Origin: Pedobacter sp. B4-66 | GTDB taxonomy: Bacteria > Bacteroidota > Bacteroidia > Sphingobacteriales > Sphingobacteriaceae | Assembly: GCF_018492665.1 (NCBI RefSeq) | Contig: NZ_JAFVME010000005.1 | Coordinates: 124,001-188,000, forward strand | Direction: 5' to 3' | Length of the DNA stretch: 64,000 nucleotides | Shown here: piece by piece, positions 1 to 9,373 of the stretch | Position numbering within the stretch: position 1 is the first letter of the stretch | How the letters are laid out: every line of letters begins with the position of its first letter | The notes under the pieces: model-generated | Databases searched by the model: none | What the model was told of the DNA's origin: nothing | What the model saw: only the letters and a program-made list of their open reading frames with translations | Program-made: the position numbers and the translations under genes

Positions 1-2
1 CA

Positions 3-827
3 TTAATTAAATGGACTGGATGCCGTGATTGCGATTTCTCGCCAAAAGATATAGAAAAATATGTAAGTCGATATACACTTTCTATAACGTTAGAGGAAGA
101 AAACTATACCAAAAAAGAACTTTTAATCTATACGCTTATCGTCGCGTTTTCTATTGGATTAGCCTTTCTTACGATACTTTACTTCATCAAAAAAAGAAAC
201 AAAAAACAGCTGATAGAAAACGAGCAGCAAAAAAACATTGCAAAGCTCCAACTGAACTCCATTCGTTCTCAATTAAACCCTCATTTTTTGTTTAATGCAC
301 TCTCTGGCATTCAAAATTTAATGAACAAAAACCAAATAGACAATGCTAACAAATACCTTTCTAAATTTGCCCGGTTAACTCGTAATGTACTTGACGATAA
401 AGAACTGATTAGTTTATCACAAGAAAAAACTTTACTAGACGATTACCTGCAAATGGAGCAATTGCGGTTCGGGTTTAAGTACGAAATTAACCACTCTGAA
501 AACCTAGATTTAGCTAACATAGAAATACCAAGTATGCTGTTGCAACCTTTTGTAGAAAATGCAGTGAAGCACGGCATATCGCAAAAAGCTACCGATGGAA
601 AAATTATAATCACATTTATTAAGCAAGCAAATGATTTGGTATTAACTGTTACCGATAATGGAAATGGATTTGACACAGAAAAAAAGAACAATGGCTTGGG
701 TCTGCTATTGAGTGACAGTAGAATAGCACTCTTAAATAGTATTTATAAAGAAAATCGCTTTACTTTAGATATACAATCATCCACTAACGGCACTAAAATA
801 AGCTTAGCATTAACCGATTGGCTATAA
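3..827 (+). CDS. LytS-type sensor histidine kinase, 3' part
   Basis: The reading frame is open from the left edge, so the 5' end lies outside the window. What is visible (about 274 residues) has one membrane segment (LLIYTLIVAFSIGLAFLTIL), a basic linker, then the His_kinase signature LNSIRSQLNPHFLFNAL with the phospho-accepting His, and a HATPase_c domain (FVENAVKHG N-box, TDNGNGFD and NGLGLLLS G-boxes). The family (PF06580) phosphorylates LytTR regulators at the inner membrane; the missing N-terminus is probably a periplasmic sensor. Its stop lies 4 bases before the next gene, a LytTR response regulator, so the two form a two-component pair. An internal TTG near base 288 gives a shorter frame but would cut off the His motif. 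The stimulus is unknown. Confidence 0.9.
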   Translation, partial: LIKWTGCRDCDFSPKDIEKYVSRYTLSITLEEENYTKKELLIYTLIVAFSIGLAFLTILYFIKKRNKKQLIENEQQKNIAKLQLNSIRSQLNPHFLFNALSGIQNLMNKNQIDNANKYLSKFARLTRNVLDDKELISLSQEKTLLDDYLQMEQLRFGFKYEINHSENLDLANIEIPSMLLQPFVENAVKHGISQKATDGKIIITFIKQANDLVLTVTDNGNGFDTEKKNNGLGLLLSDSRIALLNSIYKENRFTLDIQSSTNGTKISLALTDWL

Positions 828-831
828 TATA

Positions 832-1578
832 ATGAGGGCAATTTTAATAGATGACGAAAATTCCAACTTAGAAAACCTACGGACTTTGTTAGAAAAGCAC
901 TGTCAGCAGGTAACTATAATGGCAACAGCGCAAAATGTAAGTGATGCGGTTGATGCTATTGGAAAATATTTACCTCATTTAGTATTTCTGGATATTCAAA
1001 TGGGCAAGCAAACTGGCTTTGATGTGCTAAAACTGCTCCCAATGCGTAATTTCGAAGTTATTTTTGTTACCGCCTACGACCAATATGGCATACAAGCAGT
1101 AAAATTTGCTGCCTTAGATTATCTTTTAAAACCCATTGATATTGAAGAGTTGATAAATGCGGTAAATAAAGCCGAATATAAATTGGCGACACAAATACAA
1201 ACTTCGCAGCTCGATTTTTTACTGCAACAACTAAAAAAGCCAGAAACGAATGTTGGCAAAATCGCCCTACAGATGCAAAGCGAAATAAGGTATGTTACTT
1301 TATCAGAAATCATACGCTGCGAAGCAGATAATACCTATACTTATTTCTTTTTGGCGAATAGCGAAAAAATATTGGTTTCTAAATCGCTCAAAGAATATGC
1401 AGATTTACTACGCCCCCACGGATTTTTAAGAACTCACCAAAGCCATTTAGTAAATCCAAAATATGTAAAAAGCTGGTTAAAAGAAGACGGTGGCATTCTA
1501 CTCTTAACCTCTGGAGAAAAAATACCTGTCTCTAAACCCAACAAAGAAACAGTTAAACAAGCATTGCAACAGCTCTAG
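832..1578 (+). CDS. LytTR-family response regulator
   Basis: A 248-residue cytoplasmic regulator. The receiver domain occupies about residues 1-120, with acidic pocket D7/D8, phospho-acceptor D54 in VFLDIQMG and the conserved Lys in YLLKPID (K100). A LytTR DNA-binding domain follows at about 145-248 (EIIRCEADNTYTYFFL, FLRTHQSHLVNPKYV). It begins 4 bases after the histidine kinase gene and should be its partner. The next gene, a serine-hydrolase lipoprotein, is 98 bases away and could be a target, but nothing in the sequence proves this. Confidence 0.93.
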   Translation: MRAILIDDENSNLENLRTLLEKHCQQVTIMATAQNVSDAVDAIGKYLPHLVFLDIQMGKQTGFDVLKLLPMRNFEVIFVTAYDQYGIQAVKFAALDYLLKPIDIEELINAVNKAEYKLATQIQTSQLDFLLQQLKKPETNVGKIALQMQSEIRYVTLSEIIRCEADNTYTYFFLANSEKILVSKSLKEYADLLRPHGFLRTHQSHLVNPKYVKSWLKEDGGILLLTSGEKIPVSKPNKETVKQALQQL

Positions 1579-1676
1579 ACCAATTTACTTTTACTCAAAG
1601 CAATGTTTAAAACTCTTTTACGTTAAAAGCATTAATATTCCTTATTTTTCGGGCTTTTAAACTGTACACACAATTC

Positions 1677-2906
1677 ATGAGTTATCGTAATATTTTAGCA
1701 GTGGCTTCAATGGCCGCGTTTTTATTTATTGCCTGTTCAAATTCCAGAAAAAGCACGACATTACAAGAGCCAAGTAAAGAACGTACTGCTGCAGATGATA
1801 AAGCTGACAGCGTACTTTTATCGTACGATCCTGCCAAAGGCGATAAGTGGATCGCTGATTTTGTACAGAATCTTCATAAGAAGTATGGTTTTAATGGAAA
1901 TATGCTGGTTGCTAAGGACGGAAAGATTCTTTACGAAAAGGCAATTGGATGGGCAGATTACCTACACCGCGACAGCTTAAAGATAAGCTCTGAATTTGAA
2001 CTTGCATCGGTAACTAAAACTTTTACCGGAACTGCCATCATGCAATTGGTAGAGCAAGGCAAACTCTCATTAGATGATGATGTAAAAAAGTTTTACCCCA
2101 ACTTCCCTTACGATGGCATCAAAGTAAAACTGCTCCTTTCACATCGTAGTGGAATGATGAACTATGTGTATTTTATTGATGACATATGGCGCAAAGAAAA
2201 GCGCGACATGAAAAAAGGAGTATCCAACCAGGATGTGATGCAGGTCATCACCGAGAGAAAACCAAATCCTTATACTAAACCTGATAACCGCTTTCATTAC
2301 AACAACTCAAACTATATGGTGCTTGCGGCAATTATAGAGAAAGTAACAGGCAAGCCTTATTCTGACTATATGATGGAGAACATATTTAAACCATCAGGTA
2401 TGAAACATACTCATGTTTATTCAACTACTGTTTATCCAAAAATACCTGTAGATGTTGTTGGACATGACCGTACGTGGAGATATTCTGTAGCACAAAACTT
2501 CCTGGATGGCCCTGTTGGTGATAAAGGTATTTATAGTACACTACATGATTTAGTTCTTTATGACAAGGCCTTAAAAAATGGCAGACTGCTAAAAAAAGCT
2601 AGTCTTGATTCTGCCTATACCGGCCATAACAAAGCTATCAACGGTCACTTCAATTACGGATACGGATGGCGCATATTTGACGGAGAAAATGGTCGTAAAG
2701 TAGTTTATCACACAGGGTGGTGGCATGGATTCAGACATATTTATGTGCGTGATGTTCAGAAAAACATTGTTATTATATTCTTAGGCAACCTTACAAACGG
2801 CAGTTTGTTACATTTAGATGAGCTTTACAAATACCTTAAAACACCAATTATACGTAAAGGCGCTTATTCAGGTTCAGGATCACTACCAGGAAGCGACGAA
2901 GACTAA
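1677..2906 (+). CDS. Serine hydrolase lipoprotein (class C beta-lactamase fold)
   Basis: A 409-residue predicted lipoprotein: the signal peptide ends in the lipobox FIAC with Cys20. The beta-lactamase/transpeptidase-like fold (PF00144) shows the Ser-x-x-Lys nucleophile motif SVTK (S111), a Tyr-x-Asn-type motif in FHYNNSNY and the HTG triad in VYHTGWWHGF. Members are D-aminopeptidases, esterases or penicillin-binding-like enzymes; the substrate cannot be read from sequence. It converges with recG, whose stop is 3 bases away. A true antibiotic-resistance AmpC is unlikely because homology is only at the fold-motif level. Confidence 0.85.
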   Translation: MSYRNILAVASMAAFLFIACSNSRKSTTLQEPSKERTAADDKADSVLLSYDPAKGDKWIADFVQNLHKKYGFNGNMLVAKDGKILYEKAIGWADYLHRDSLKISSEFELASVTKTFTGTAIMQLVEQGKLSLDDDVKKFYPNFPYDGIKVKLLLSHRSGMMNYVYFIDDIWRKEKRDMKKGVSNQDVMQVITERKPNPYTKPDNRFHYNNSNYMVLAAIIEKVTGKPYSDYMMENIFKPSGMKHTHVYSTTVYPKIPVDVVGHDRTWRYSVAQNFLDGPVGDKGIYSTLHDLVLYDKALKNGRLLKKASLDSAYTGHNKAINGHFNYGYGWRIFDGENGRKVVYHTGWWHGFRHIYVRDVQKNIVIIFLGNLTNGSLLHLDELYKYLKTPIIRKGAYSGSGSLPGSDED

Positions 2907-2909
2907 TCT

Positions 2910-5015
2910 TTAAGATATTTTATCAAATGCTATACCTCTGCTTCTTTTAGAGAGGTAAGTTCTTAACAAACTATTTTGAGGATTCTCCAGGTGAGGATCC
3001 TCAAAAAGTGTCTCAATAACAGTATTCCGAGCTTCTTGTAGTATCAACTGATCTTTGGCAAGATCAGCAAGTTTAAGTTCCAATACACCACTTTGCTGCG
3101 TTCCTGAAATATCGCCAGGCCCTCTAAGCTGTAAGTCTATTTCTGAAATCTCAAATCCGTTATTCGTTTTTACCATGGTATCTAAACGGAGTCTGCCATC
3201 TGCACTTAACTTATTCCCTGACATTAGAATACAAAACGATTGCTCGGCACCCCTGCCTACTCTTCCGCGTAACTGATGTAGTTGAGATAATCCAAAGCGC
3301 TCTGCATTTTCAATAACCATTACAGAGGCATTAGGCACATTAACACCAACCTCGATTACAGTTGTTGCAACCATTATCTGTGTTTTATGATCAATGAAGC
3401 GTTGCATTTCATATTGCTTATCAGCATTGCTCATCTTTCCATGCACTATACTAATCTGATAGTCGGGCATTGGAAACTGATAACTTAGCTGCTCAATTCC
3501 CGCTTCGAGATGTAAAAGATCTAATTTCTCACTCTCCTTTATCAAAGGGTAAACAATATAAACCTGACGCCCCTTCTTTATCTCTTCTTTCATGAAGCCA
3601 AACATCCTCAATCGCTGACCTTCATAAAGGTGCTTTGTTTCGATTGGTTTTCTTCCTACCGGTAATTCGTCTATTACAGACACATCAAGGTCTCCATACA
3701 ACGTCATAGCCAGTGTACGAGGAATTGGCGTCGCTGTCATCACCAATATATGCGGTGGTATGGCATTTTTTCTCCAAAGCTTAGCTCTTTGCTCAACTCC
3801 AAAGCGATGCTGCTCATCAATTACAACAAAAGCCAAATTCTTAAATACTACCTTATCTTCTATTAATGCATGCGTACCAACAAGAATATCAATTTCACCT
3901 GCTTCTAACTCTTTATGAAGCTGCGTTCTTTGCTTTTTTGTACTGCTTCCTGTAAGAATAGCAACTTTCACTAAGCGATCCTTTAACAGGTCAACAATGG
4001 ACTGATAATGTTGACGCGCCAATATCTCTGTAGGGGCCATCATACATGCCTGATACCCGTTGTCACTTGCAAGCAGCATACTCATCAAAGCAACAACTGT
4101 TTTACCGCTACCTACGTCACCTTGCACCAGTCGGTTCATCTGAATTCCTCGTTGGGTATCTAATCGAACCTCCTTTATCACTCGCTTCTGCGCATTTGTT
4201 AATTCAAACGGCAGAATTTCTTTATAAAAAGCATTTACTCTTTCTCCGACGATATCAAATGAATGCCCTTTAAATCTCATCTCTCTCAACTGCTTGCTAT
4301 GCAGCAATTGAAGCTGAATAAAAAACAACTCTTCAAATTTCAACCTTCTCTCGGCAGACTTTAGCGCCTTTATATCCTTAGGAAAATGTATGTTTAGCAA
4401 AGCTTCTTTTCTGCCAACCATTTGGTACTTCTCCAGAATATATGGAGGGATGGTTTCTGTGATTTCTTTTAGGTTCTGCTCGATTAATAAGGTCTGCAGT
4501 TTTTGAATCCCCTTACTATCTAAGAAAAATTTCTTCAACTTTTCAGTGGAATGATATACCGGCTGCAAGGTTAAATTGCCGGTTATAGTTGCCGGCCTTG
4601 GATAGGTCTCTAACTCTGGGTGCGAAATACTAAAGGAACCATTAAATACAGTTGGCTTACCAAACACAATGTAAACCTTTCCCTTGGCGACATTCTCATC
4701 AACCCATTTCAAACTCTGAAACCAGACCAGCTCTATTGATCCAGTCTCGTCAGTAAGTCTTGCTATGAGGCGCTTTTTGTGTTTCTCGCCTATTTGTTCC
4801 TTACCGGTAATCCTACCGAGTATTTGTACATAAGGTAGGTCCGGGTCTAACTCATTAATCTTATAAAATCGAGTTCTGTCAATATATCTGAAAGGATAAA
4901 AATTCAGAAGATCTTCATAGGTGAAAATACCTAACTCTTTTTGAAAAAGTTCAGCACGTTTAGGCCCTACGCCTTTAAGAAATTCTATAGTCGTATCTAA
5001 GGTAGAAACAAACAA
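2910..5015 (-). CDS. recG: ATP-dependent DNA helicase RecG
   Basis: At 701 residues it has normal RecG length. It remodels stalled replication forks and Holliday junctions. The N-terminal wedge/OB domain is followed by helicase motif I (GDVGSGKT, about residue 300), motif II as DEQH (about residue 400), motif III (TATPIPRT) and motif VI (QLRGRVGRG). The only sensible start is TTG at 5015; it places LDTTIEFLKGVGPKRA at the N-terminus as in relatives. It is the last gene of a minus-strand run behind the EamA transporter (4-base gap). Confidence 0.97.
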   Translation of the reverse strand: MFVSTLDTTIEFLKGVGPKRAELFQKELGIFTYEDLLNFYPFRYIDRTRFYKINELDPDLPYVQILGRITGKEQIGEKHKKRLIARLTDETGSIELVWFQSLKWVDENVAKGKVYIVFGKPTVFNGSFSISHPELETYPRPATITGNLTLQPVYHSTEKLKKFFLDSKGIQKLQTLLIEQNLKEITETIPPYILEKYQMVGRKEALLNIHFPKDIKALKSAERRLKFEELFFIQLQLLHSKQLREMRFKGHSFDIVGERVNAFYKEILPFELTNAQKRVIKEVRLDTQRGIQMNRLVQGDVGSGKTVVALMSMLLASDNGYQACMMAPTEILARQHYQSIVDLLKDRLVKVAILTGSSTKKQRTQLHKELEAGEIDILVGTHALIEDKVVFKNLAFVVIDEQHRFGVEQRAKLWRKNAIPPHILVMTATPIPRTLAMTLYGDLDVSVIDELPVGRKPIETKHLYEGQRLRMFGFMKEEIKKGRQVYIVYPLIKESEKLDLLHLEAGIEQLSYQFPMPDYQISIVHGKMSNADKQYEMQRFIDHKTQIMVATTVIEVGVNVPNASVMVIENAERFGLSQLHQLRGRVGRGAEQSFCILMSGNKLSADGRLRLDTMVKTNNGFEISEIDLQLRGPGDISGTQQSGVLELKLADLAKDQLILQEARNTVIETLFEDPHLENPQNSLLRTYLSKRSRGIAFDKIS

Positions 5016-5019
5016 AGCT

Positions 5020-5931
5020 TTAAATATTTTTTCTATTAAATGTAAAGATATCTTTTATTATGCCCCAATTAAATACAATAACTGAAACTAATAATAGCAA
5101 ATAGGCTGATAGCTTATGAGAATCAATATGCTCATCAAAATAAAAAATAGCGACAGCAAACGCAATAAGCGGGTTTACATAAATAATAATCCCAAGTGTA
5201 GATGAAGGAATCCCTATTAATGCATACAAACTCAAAAATAAAGGAATGATAGTAAACACTACAGCTACTACAGTGATATTACCCCAGAACCATAAATCGG
5301 ACGGAAAAGACTCATGCTTGCTAATGTAAAATGGCAGCATCAAAAGCACCGCGAATCCAATTTGAGTTGCCAATACATTTAGCTTATCCAGATTTTGCAT
5401 TTTACGCTGAAGAATCAGATAGAAAGCATACAACGTTGCAATAACAACGGACCATGCAACTTCTACAAAAGAGCCGCTGGCAAGCAGAATAATGCTAAAT
5501 AAAGCGATACCTAAAGATATAAGCTTTAACCTTGACAACTCTTCTTTTAAAAGGATAAAACCACCAAATGCTGTAATTAATGGGCAAACCATGTAAGCGA
5601 ATGCAGCAGACTGTAAGCTAACGTTATTTACCGCGTAGATGTAGGTATACCAGTTTGATGTTAAGAGTATAGTTGACCCTACAACCTGTAGCGCAATTGT
5701 CCTCTTCTCTTTTCCTGTTACTGAAGATAGATAGGCTATGTCCTTTTTTAGGTACTTTCGCCTGAAAAGAAAAATAGCTATCCAAATAAAAACTAATGAA
5801 GTAAAAATTCGGTAGTACAAAATTTCCTCTGAAGGAAATTCTTTAAGATTTCTTAATGGAATCGAAAAGAATCCCCAAATTGCAAAAGATAAAATGCCTG
5901 CAAAAAAGTACTTAAGATTAGACTTTGGCAA
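5020..5931 (-). CDS. EamA/RarD-like drug/metabolite transporter
   Basis: A 303-residue inner-membrane protein with about ten hydrophobic helices in the two-fold EamA repeat pattern. The start FAGILSFAIWGFFSIPLRN followed by EILYYRI resembles RarD (chloramphenicol-sensitive protein family). The transported compound is unknown. No ATG is available near the N-terminus; TTG at 5931 puts the gene 3 bases after ridA, suggesting translational coupling. Confidence 0.85.
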   Translation of the reverse strand: MPKSNLKYFFAGILSFAIWGFFSIPLRNLKEFPSEEILYYRIFTSLVFIWIAIFLFRRKYLKKDIAYLSSVTGKEKRTIALQVVGSTILLTSNWYTYIYAVNNVSLQSAAFAYMVCPLITAFGGFILLKEELSRLKLISLGIALFSIILLASGSFVEVAWSVVIATLYAFYLILQRKMQNLDKLNVLATQIGFAVLLMLPFYISKHESFPSDLWFWGNITVVAVVFTIIPLFLSLYALIGIPSSTLGIIIYVNPLIAFAVAIFYFDEHIDSHKLSAYLLLLVSVIVFNWGIIKDIFTFNRKNI

Positions 5932-5934
5932 AAC

Positions 5935-6315
5935 CTAAGCTTTGTACGCGGTCATAGATATCTCTACGTTAACGCCTTTTGGTAGCCCTTTCACTGCTAC
6001 TGTTTCACGTGCAGGATAGTTCTTATGAAAGAATGAACCATATATTTCATTTACTTCAGCAAATAAAGACATGTCAGACAAGAAAATAGTTGTCTTAACT
6101 ACGTCTTCAAAACCATAAGAAGCTTCTAATAGAACAGCCTTTATATTTCTCATAACCTGATGAGTTTCCTCTGCGATTGAAGACTGCATAACCTCTCCGG
6201 ATTCAGGATTTATTGCTACCTGTCCAGATAAAAATAAGAAGCCGTTAGCTATTACCGCCTGACTATATGGACCTATTGGCGCCGGAGCATTTGTTGTGTT
6301 TATTATTTTATTCAT
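5935..6315 (-). CDS. ridA: RidA family enamine/imine deaminase
   Basis: A 126-residue single-domain RidA/YjgF/UK114 protein. It hydrolyses reactive 2-aminoacrylate-type imines released by PLP enzymes. The family hallmarks are present: IGPYSQAVIANGFLFLSGQ near the N-terminus, the substrate-binding Arg in YPARETVAVKGLP and the C-terminal VEISMTAYK. Its ATG overlaps the stop of the upstream 46-residue membrane protein by ATGA. Confidence 0.95.
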   Translation of the reverse strand: MNKIINTTNAPAPIGPYSQAVIANGFLFLSGQVAINPESGEVMQSSIAEETHQVMRNIKAVLLEASYGFEDVVKTTIFLSDMSLFAEVNEIYGSFFHKNYPARETVAVKGLPKGVNVEISMTAYKA

Positions 6316-6452
6316 TTCAGTAAAATCAAGTCAATTAGTTTCCATAAAATACCTGCAACAAAAATCGTAATAGCTATTGCATTGATAATGTGCATTATCT
6401 TAATATTAGTGTTAGTGGGCCTATTAGGGTCTTTTTTTCTAAACAAGTACAT
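6312..6452 (-). CDS. Small single-pass membrane protein (DUF6728-like)
   Basis: A 46-residue frame too short for most gene callers. The protein starts MYLFRKKDPNRPTNTNIKIM, a positively charged, Asn/Pro-rich cytoplasmic head, and continues into one hydrophobic helix (IINAIAITIFVAGILWKLI) with a short KxxDLILLK tail. Its TGA overlaps the ridA ATG by four bases (ATGA), which strongly suggests a real translated gene. I recall similar short proteins in Bacteroidota annotated as DUF6728; this is from memory and unverified. Function is unknown. Confidence 0.7.
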   Translation of the reverse strand: MYLFRKKDPNRPTNTNIKIMHIINAIAITIFVAGILWKLIDLILLK

Positions 6453-6597
6453 ATTACTACAAACTTAGAGAAAATAGTTTTAAATACAACTTATTAGCAT
6501 TTTGATACCCTCAATTATACGACCAGAATTGCTACACCTATCTGATAAAATTTATGATTAGGTTATTCCAATTACATAGACTGTATAAATAAAAAAA

Positions 6598-6620
6598 GAG
6601 GGTTCCAAATTGGAACCCTC
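6598..6620 (-). terminator. Intrinsic terminator downstream of the OmpA gene
   Basis: Nine-base perfect stem gagggttcc/ggaaccctc with a 5-base loop. It is flanked by A-runs and T-runs on both sides, so it can work in either direction. It lies 25 bases after the stop of the porin gene on the minus strand. Confidence 0.85.
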
Positions 6621-6645
6621 TTTTTAGTATTGTTGTTAGAAATTA

Positions 6646-7974
6646 TTAGTTTCTAGCTGTTTCAACACGACGATTTTGGATACGACCTTCTTCAGTATCG
6701 TTAGAAGCAATTGGATTAGCTTCGCCAAAACCTTTAGTTACAACTTGACTAGCGTTAACACCAGAGTTAACTAAGTAAGTTTTAACAGAGTTAGCTCTGT
6801 CTTTAGATAATTTCAAATTGTATGCAGCAGTACCTTCGCTTGAAGCGTAACCGTTTACAGCTACTTTACCACCGTTTTCACGCAATACTGAAGATAATTT
6901 ATCTAAAGTAGGGTAAGCTTCAGTTTTTAAAACTGATGAATTAAATTCAAATTGGATAGTTTCAAAACCAGTTACATTGCTAACAGGAGTTTCAGTTACT
7001 TTAGGTAGAGGACATCCTGAACCATCAACAGCAGTACCTGCAGGAGTTCCTGGGCATTTGTCAAATTGATCAGAAACACCGTCACCGTCAGAATCTTTTT
7101 TCAAACCTTCAACAGCTTGCTCAACATTTGCAACACGAGCTTTTAAAGCTTCAACTTCTTGACGTAATGAAGGATCTTTCAATTCATCATACATTAAAGC
7201 AAGTGGGTTAACCCAATCCAAGTTCGGTTTAGATTTAGATCCTAAAGAGAATTCTAAACCAGCATATCCGTAAGAGAATTTATCTTTGTTAGAAGCACCA
7301 TTTTTGTAAGTAGCATCAAAGTTATCTCCGTCGATGAAGTGCATAGTATAACCTAAGTTAAATGATACACGCTCAGAAACTTTGAACTTAACACCAGCAC
7401 CAACTGGAATATAAGCTTCTTTAACATAAGTCTTAGCATCATGTCTATCATTTACATCACCTATTGCATTGTCTTTCCAGTCAACACCATCAACTTTAGG
7501 AGCATAAGCGATTAAACCATAACCAGCAGTAAGGAAGAAGTTAACTGAGTTCTCACGACGTAAAAAATCAACAGTTGCAACATTCACAACACCTCTGATA
7601 TCAGCAGCATAACCGATTTCAGTTTCAAATTCTTTTGGAGAACCTGCAACCGGGTTTTTGCTAGATCCAGATACTTTTCCACGGAAAATGTTACCTTCAA
7701 TACCAAATGCATGACCTAATTGTTTTCTCAATGAAATACCGTAACCTAAGTTTACGTCCATTTTATTGAAATCGTTAGTACCACCGATAGCAACAAATGG
7801 AGATAAAACACCACCGTTGATTCCGAAGGACCAAGATCTGTACTGTCCTCTTCCACCAAATACCTTGGCTGAAGAAGAAGAACCAGTAGCTTCCTGAGCG
7901 TTAGCAAGAGAGGTTACTCCCATTAACGCAACAAAAGAAACTGCTAGACTCTTTTTTAAAGTAGAATAATTCAT
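6646..7974 (-). CDS. OmpA family outer-membrane porin-like protein
   Basis: With the ATG at 7974 it has 442 residues, starting MNYSTLKKSLAVSF and a signal peptide ending ANAQ; a longer frame from 8040 would add a non-signal-like tail before this Met. The N-terminal half is a beta-barrel rich in Gly/aromatics. A short coiled stretch (about 265-290) precedes a thrombospondin type-3 Ca-binding repeat (DSDGDGVSDQFDKCPGTP, about residue 295) and a C-terminal OmpA peptidoglycan-binding domain (from about 335; FNSSVLKTEAYPTL, SKDRANSVKTYLV, NRRVE). It should tether the outer membrane to peptidoglycan and is probably abundant, given its strong promoter and terminator. Confidence 0.93.
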   Translation of the reverse strand: MNYSTLKKSLAVSFVALMGVTSLANAQEATGSSSSAKVFGGRGQYRSWSFGINGGVLSPFVAIGGTNDFNKMDVNLGYGISLRKQLGHAFGIEGNIFRGKVSGSSKNPVAGSPKEFETEIGYAADIRGVVNVATVDFLRRENSVNFFLTAGYGLIAYAPKVDGVDWKDNAIGDVNDRHDAKTYVKEAYIPVGAGVKFKVSERVSFNLGYTMHFIDGDNFDATYKNGASNKDKFSYGYAGLEFSLGSKSKPNLDWVNPLALMYDELKDPSLRQEVEALKARVANVEQAVEGLKKDSDGDGVSDQFDKCPGTPAGTAVDGSGCPLPKVTETPVSNVTGFETIQFEFNSSVLKTEAYPTLDKLSSVLRENGGKVAVNGYASSEGTAAYNLKLSKDRANSVKTYLVNSGVNASQVVTKGFGEANPIASNDTEEGRIQNRRVETARN

Positions 7975-8027
7975 AATTTTCTTTTTTAAGGTTAAACAAA
8001 TTTTAATTGTATGTTTTTTTTGTGTAG

Positions 8028-8057
8028 CAAAATTAAACAAATTTTTAATTTCTCAAA
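8028..8057 (-). promoter_or_regulatory. Predicted promoter of the OmpA gene
   Basis: On the minus strand a TTTG box (8057-8054) is followed after 18 bases by TAATTTTG (8035-8028), matching the Bacteroidota -33/-7 consensus TTTG...TAnnTTTG. It leaves a leader of about 45 bases before the ATG at 7974. Confidence 0.65.
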
Positions 8058-8353
8058 ACACTTGTACAAACTCTGTTCCAAATTTATTAAATACCGACAA
8101 TTATGCAAACATAATGCGAATAGTATTTATATTTTATATTAAAAAAATGTCAAATGAAATGAATCTATCGTACTCTGCACTCAATGAAGCCCAAAAACAA
8201 TGCCCACAGCCATGTAAAATGCACATTTAACAGAAAACGTATGTATGAACAAGCAAACAAATGAGTGCTTTAAAATCAAGACAATCGCAACTTCTTGGTC
8301 TTTGTCCTAATCATGTAGACATCAAAGTCCTGTTTTTAAGACAAAAATGTGTC
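8058..8353. other. Gene-free spacer between the OmpA gene and meaB
   Basis: About 300 AT-rich bases with no convincing reading frame and no tRNA-like fold. Apart from the OmpA promoter at its left edge, I see only short degenerate stretches and no strong terminator for meaB. Confidence 0.5.
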
Positions 8354-9238
8354 CTAAACCCATTGATCCGTAAACCTATAAATGTTAAAATCCGGTTCTT
8401 TTAATGCCTTTAACATTTCTGAGCGAAGTTTAACTTTATCAACATTCCTCATTCTGTAGTGCTGTATAATCTTGAATGCCTTTTCAGCCAACAAAGAAAC
8501 CTTCAAGGCATTATCAGATTTAATTGGGTTCATTAGCCAATCACACAGTTCATTTATACCTTCACTTTTATCTGCAACAGTCTTAAAGACTGGTATTTGT
8601 CGAAGAGAAACGAGTTTTTTTAAATTATTGGTAAACGTATCTGCCCCTTCCCGATCTGCTTTATTGACAATAAACCCCTGAGCTATCTCCATAATTCCAG
8701 ATTTTATATTCTGAATCTCATCACCTGACTCCGGGACAAGAACTACGACCGTTTTATCTGCAAGTCCAGCTATTTCAATTTCAGATTGCCCCACGCCAAC
8801 GGTTTCTACAAAAATCATGTCAAAATTGGCTGACCTCATTACATCGATCATCTCTATTGTTTTTGCTGAAATCCCCCCCAAAGTGCCCCTTGTTGCTACA
8901 GATCGTATGTACACATTTGGGTTATTAAACTGTTGAGACATCCGTATACGGTCGCCAAGCAATGAACCAAAATTAAATGGAGATGTCGGATCGACTGCCA
9001 AAATGGCTATTTTCTTATCCAACCGAACCATGTAATCTGCAATCGCATTCACCAGTGTACTTTTCCCCGCTCCTGGAGGACCTGTTATTCCTATTACTGG
9101 AATATCCGATTTAGCATTAAGTAAACGCAAAATATCTGCAGATGGCGCAATATCGTTCTCAACTAAAGTTAAGACCCTTGCCAAAGCCAAATAGTTACCT
9201 TCCTCGATTCCTTTTAAAAGAGCATTCATTGTTTTCAT
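8354..9238 (-). CDS. meaB: Methylmalonyl-CoA mutase-associated GTPase MeaB
   Basis: About 294 residues from the ATG at 9238 (a TTG lies one codon upstream). MeaB is the P-loop GTPase that protects and gates cofactor loading of B12-dependent methylmalonyl-CoA mutase. Walker A GITGPPGAGKSTL, the switch-type VDPTSPF, the ETVGVGQSE motif and the NKAD base-specificity motif are all present. The mutase itself is not in the window. It is divergent from the glycan locus that starts at 9.35 kb. Confidence 0.95.
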   Translation of the reverse strand: MKTMNALLKGIEEGNYLALARVLTLVENDIAPSADILRLLNAKSDIPVIGITGPPGAGKSTLVNAIADYMVRLDKKIAILAVDPTSPFNFGSLLGDRIRMSQQFNNPNVYIRSVATRGTLGGISAKTIEMIDVMRSANFDMIFVETVGVGQSEIEIAGLADKTVVVLVPESGDEIQNIKSGIMEIAQGFIVNKADREGADTFTNNLKKLVSLRQIPVFKTVADKSEGINELCDWLMNPIKSDNALKVSLLAEKAFKIIQHYRMRNVDKVKLRSEMLKALKEPDFNIYRFTDQWV

Positions 9239-9373
9239 CAATAAAACTATCTTTGTCCTACAAAGGAATAGAATTTATACCAGATACACTAAACAATTAG
9301 CATTGAATAAAACTACCTGGTGTGTCCAAAGAAATAGAGAAGCCTATATCTAATGGCTTTAATGAAGGAAACG

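Noticed and set aside
29..295. An 88-residue frame starting MRFLAKRY
   Set aside because: It is out of frame with the histidine kinase, which is open from base 3 and carries the membrane helix and His motif; this frame has no recognisable domain.
1677..2906. AmpC-type beta-lactamase resistance gene
   Set aside because: The catalytic motifs fit the broad serine-hydrolase family, but the lipoprotein anchor and lack of closer AmpC features make a resistance claim unsupported.
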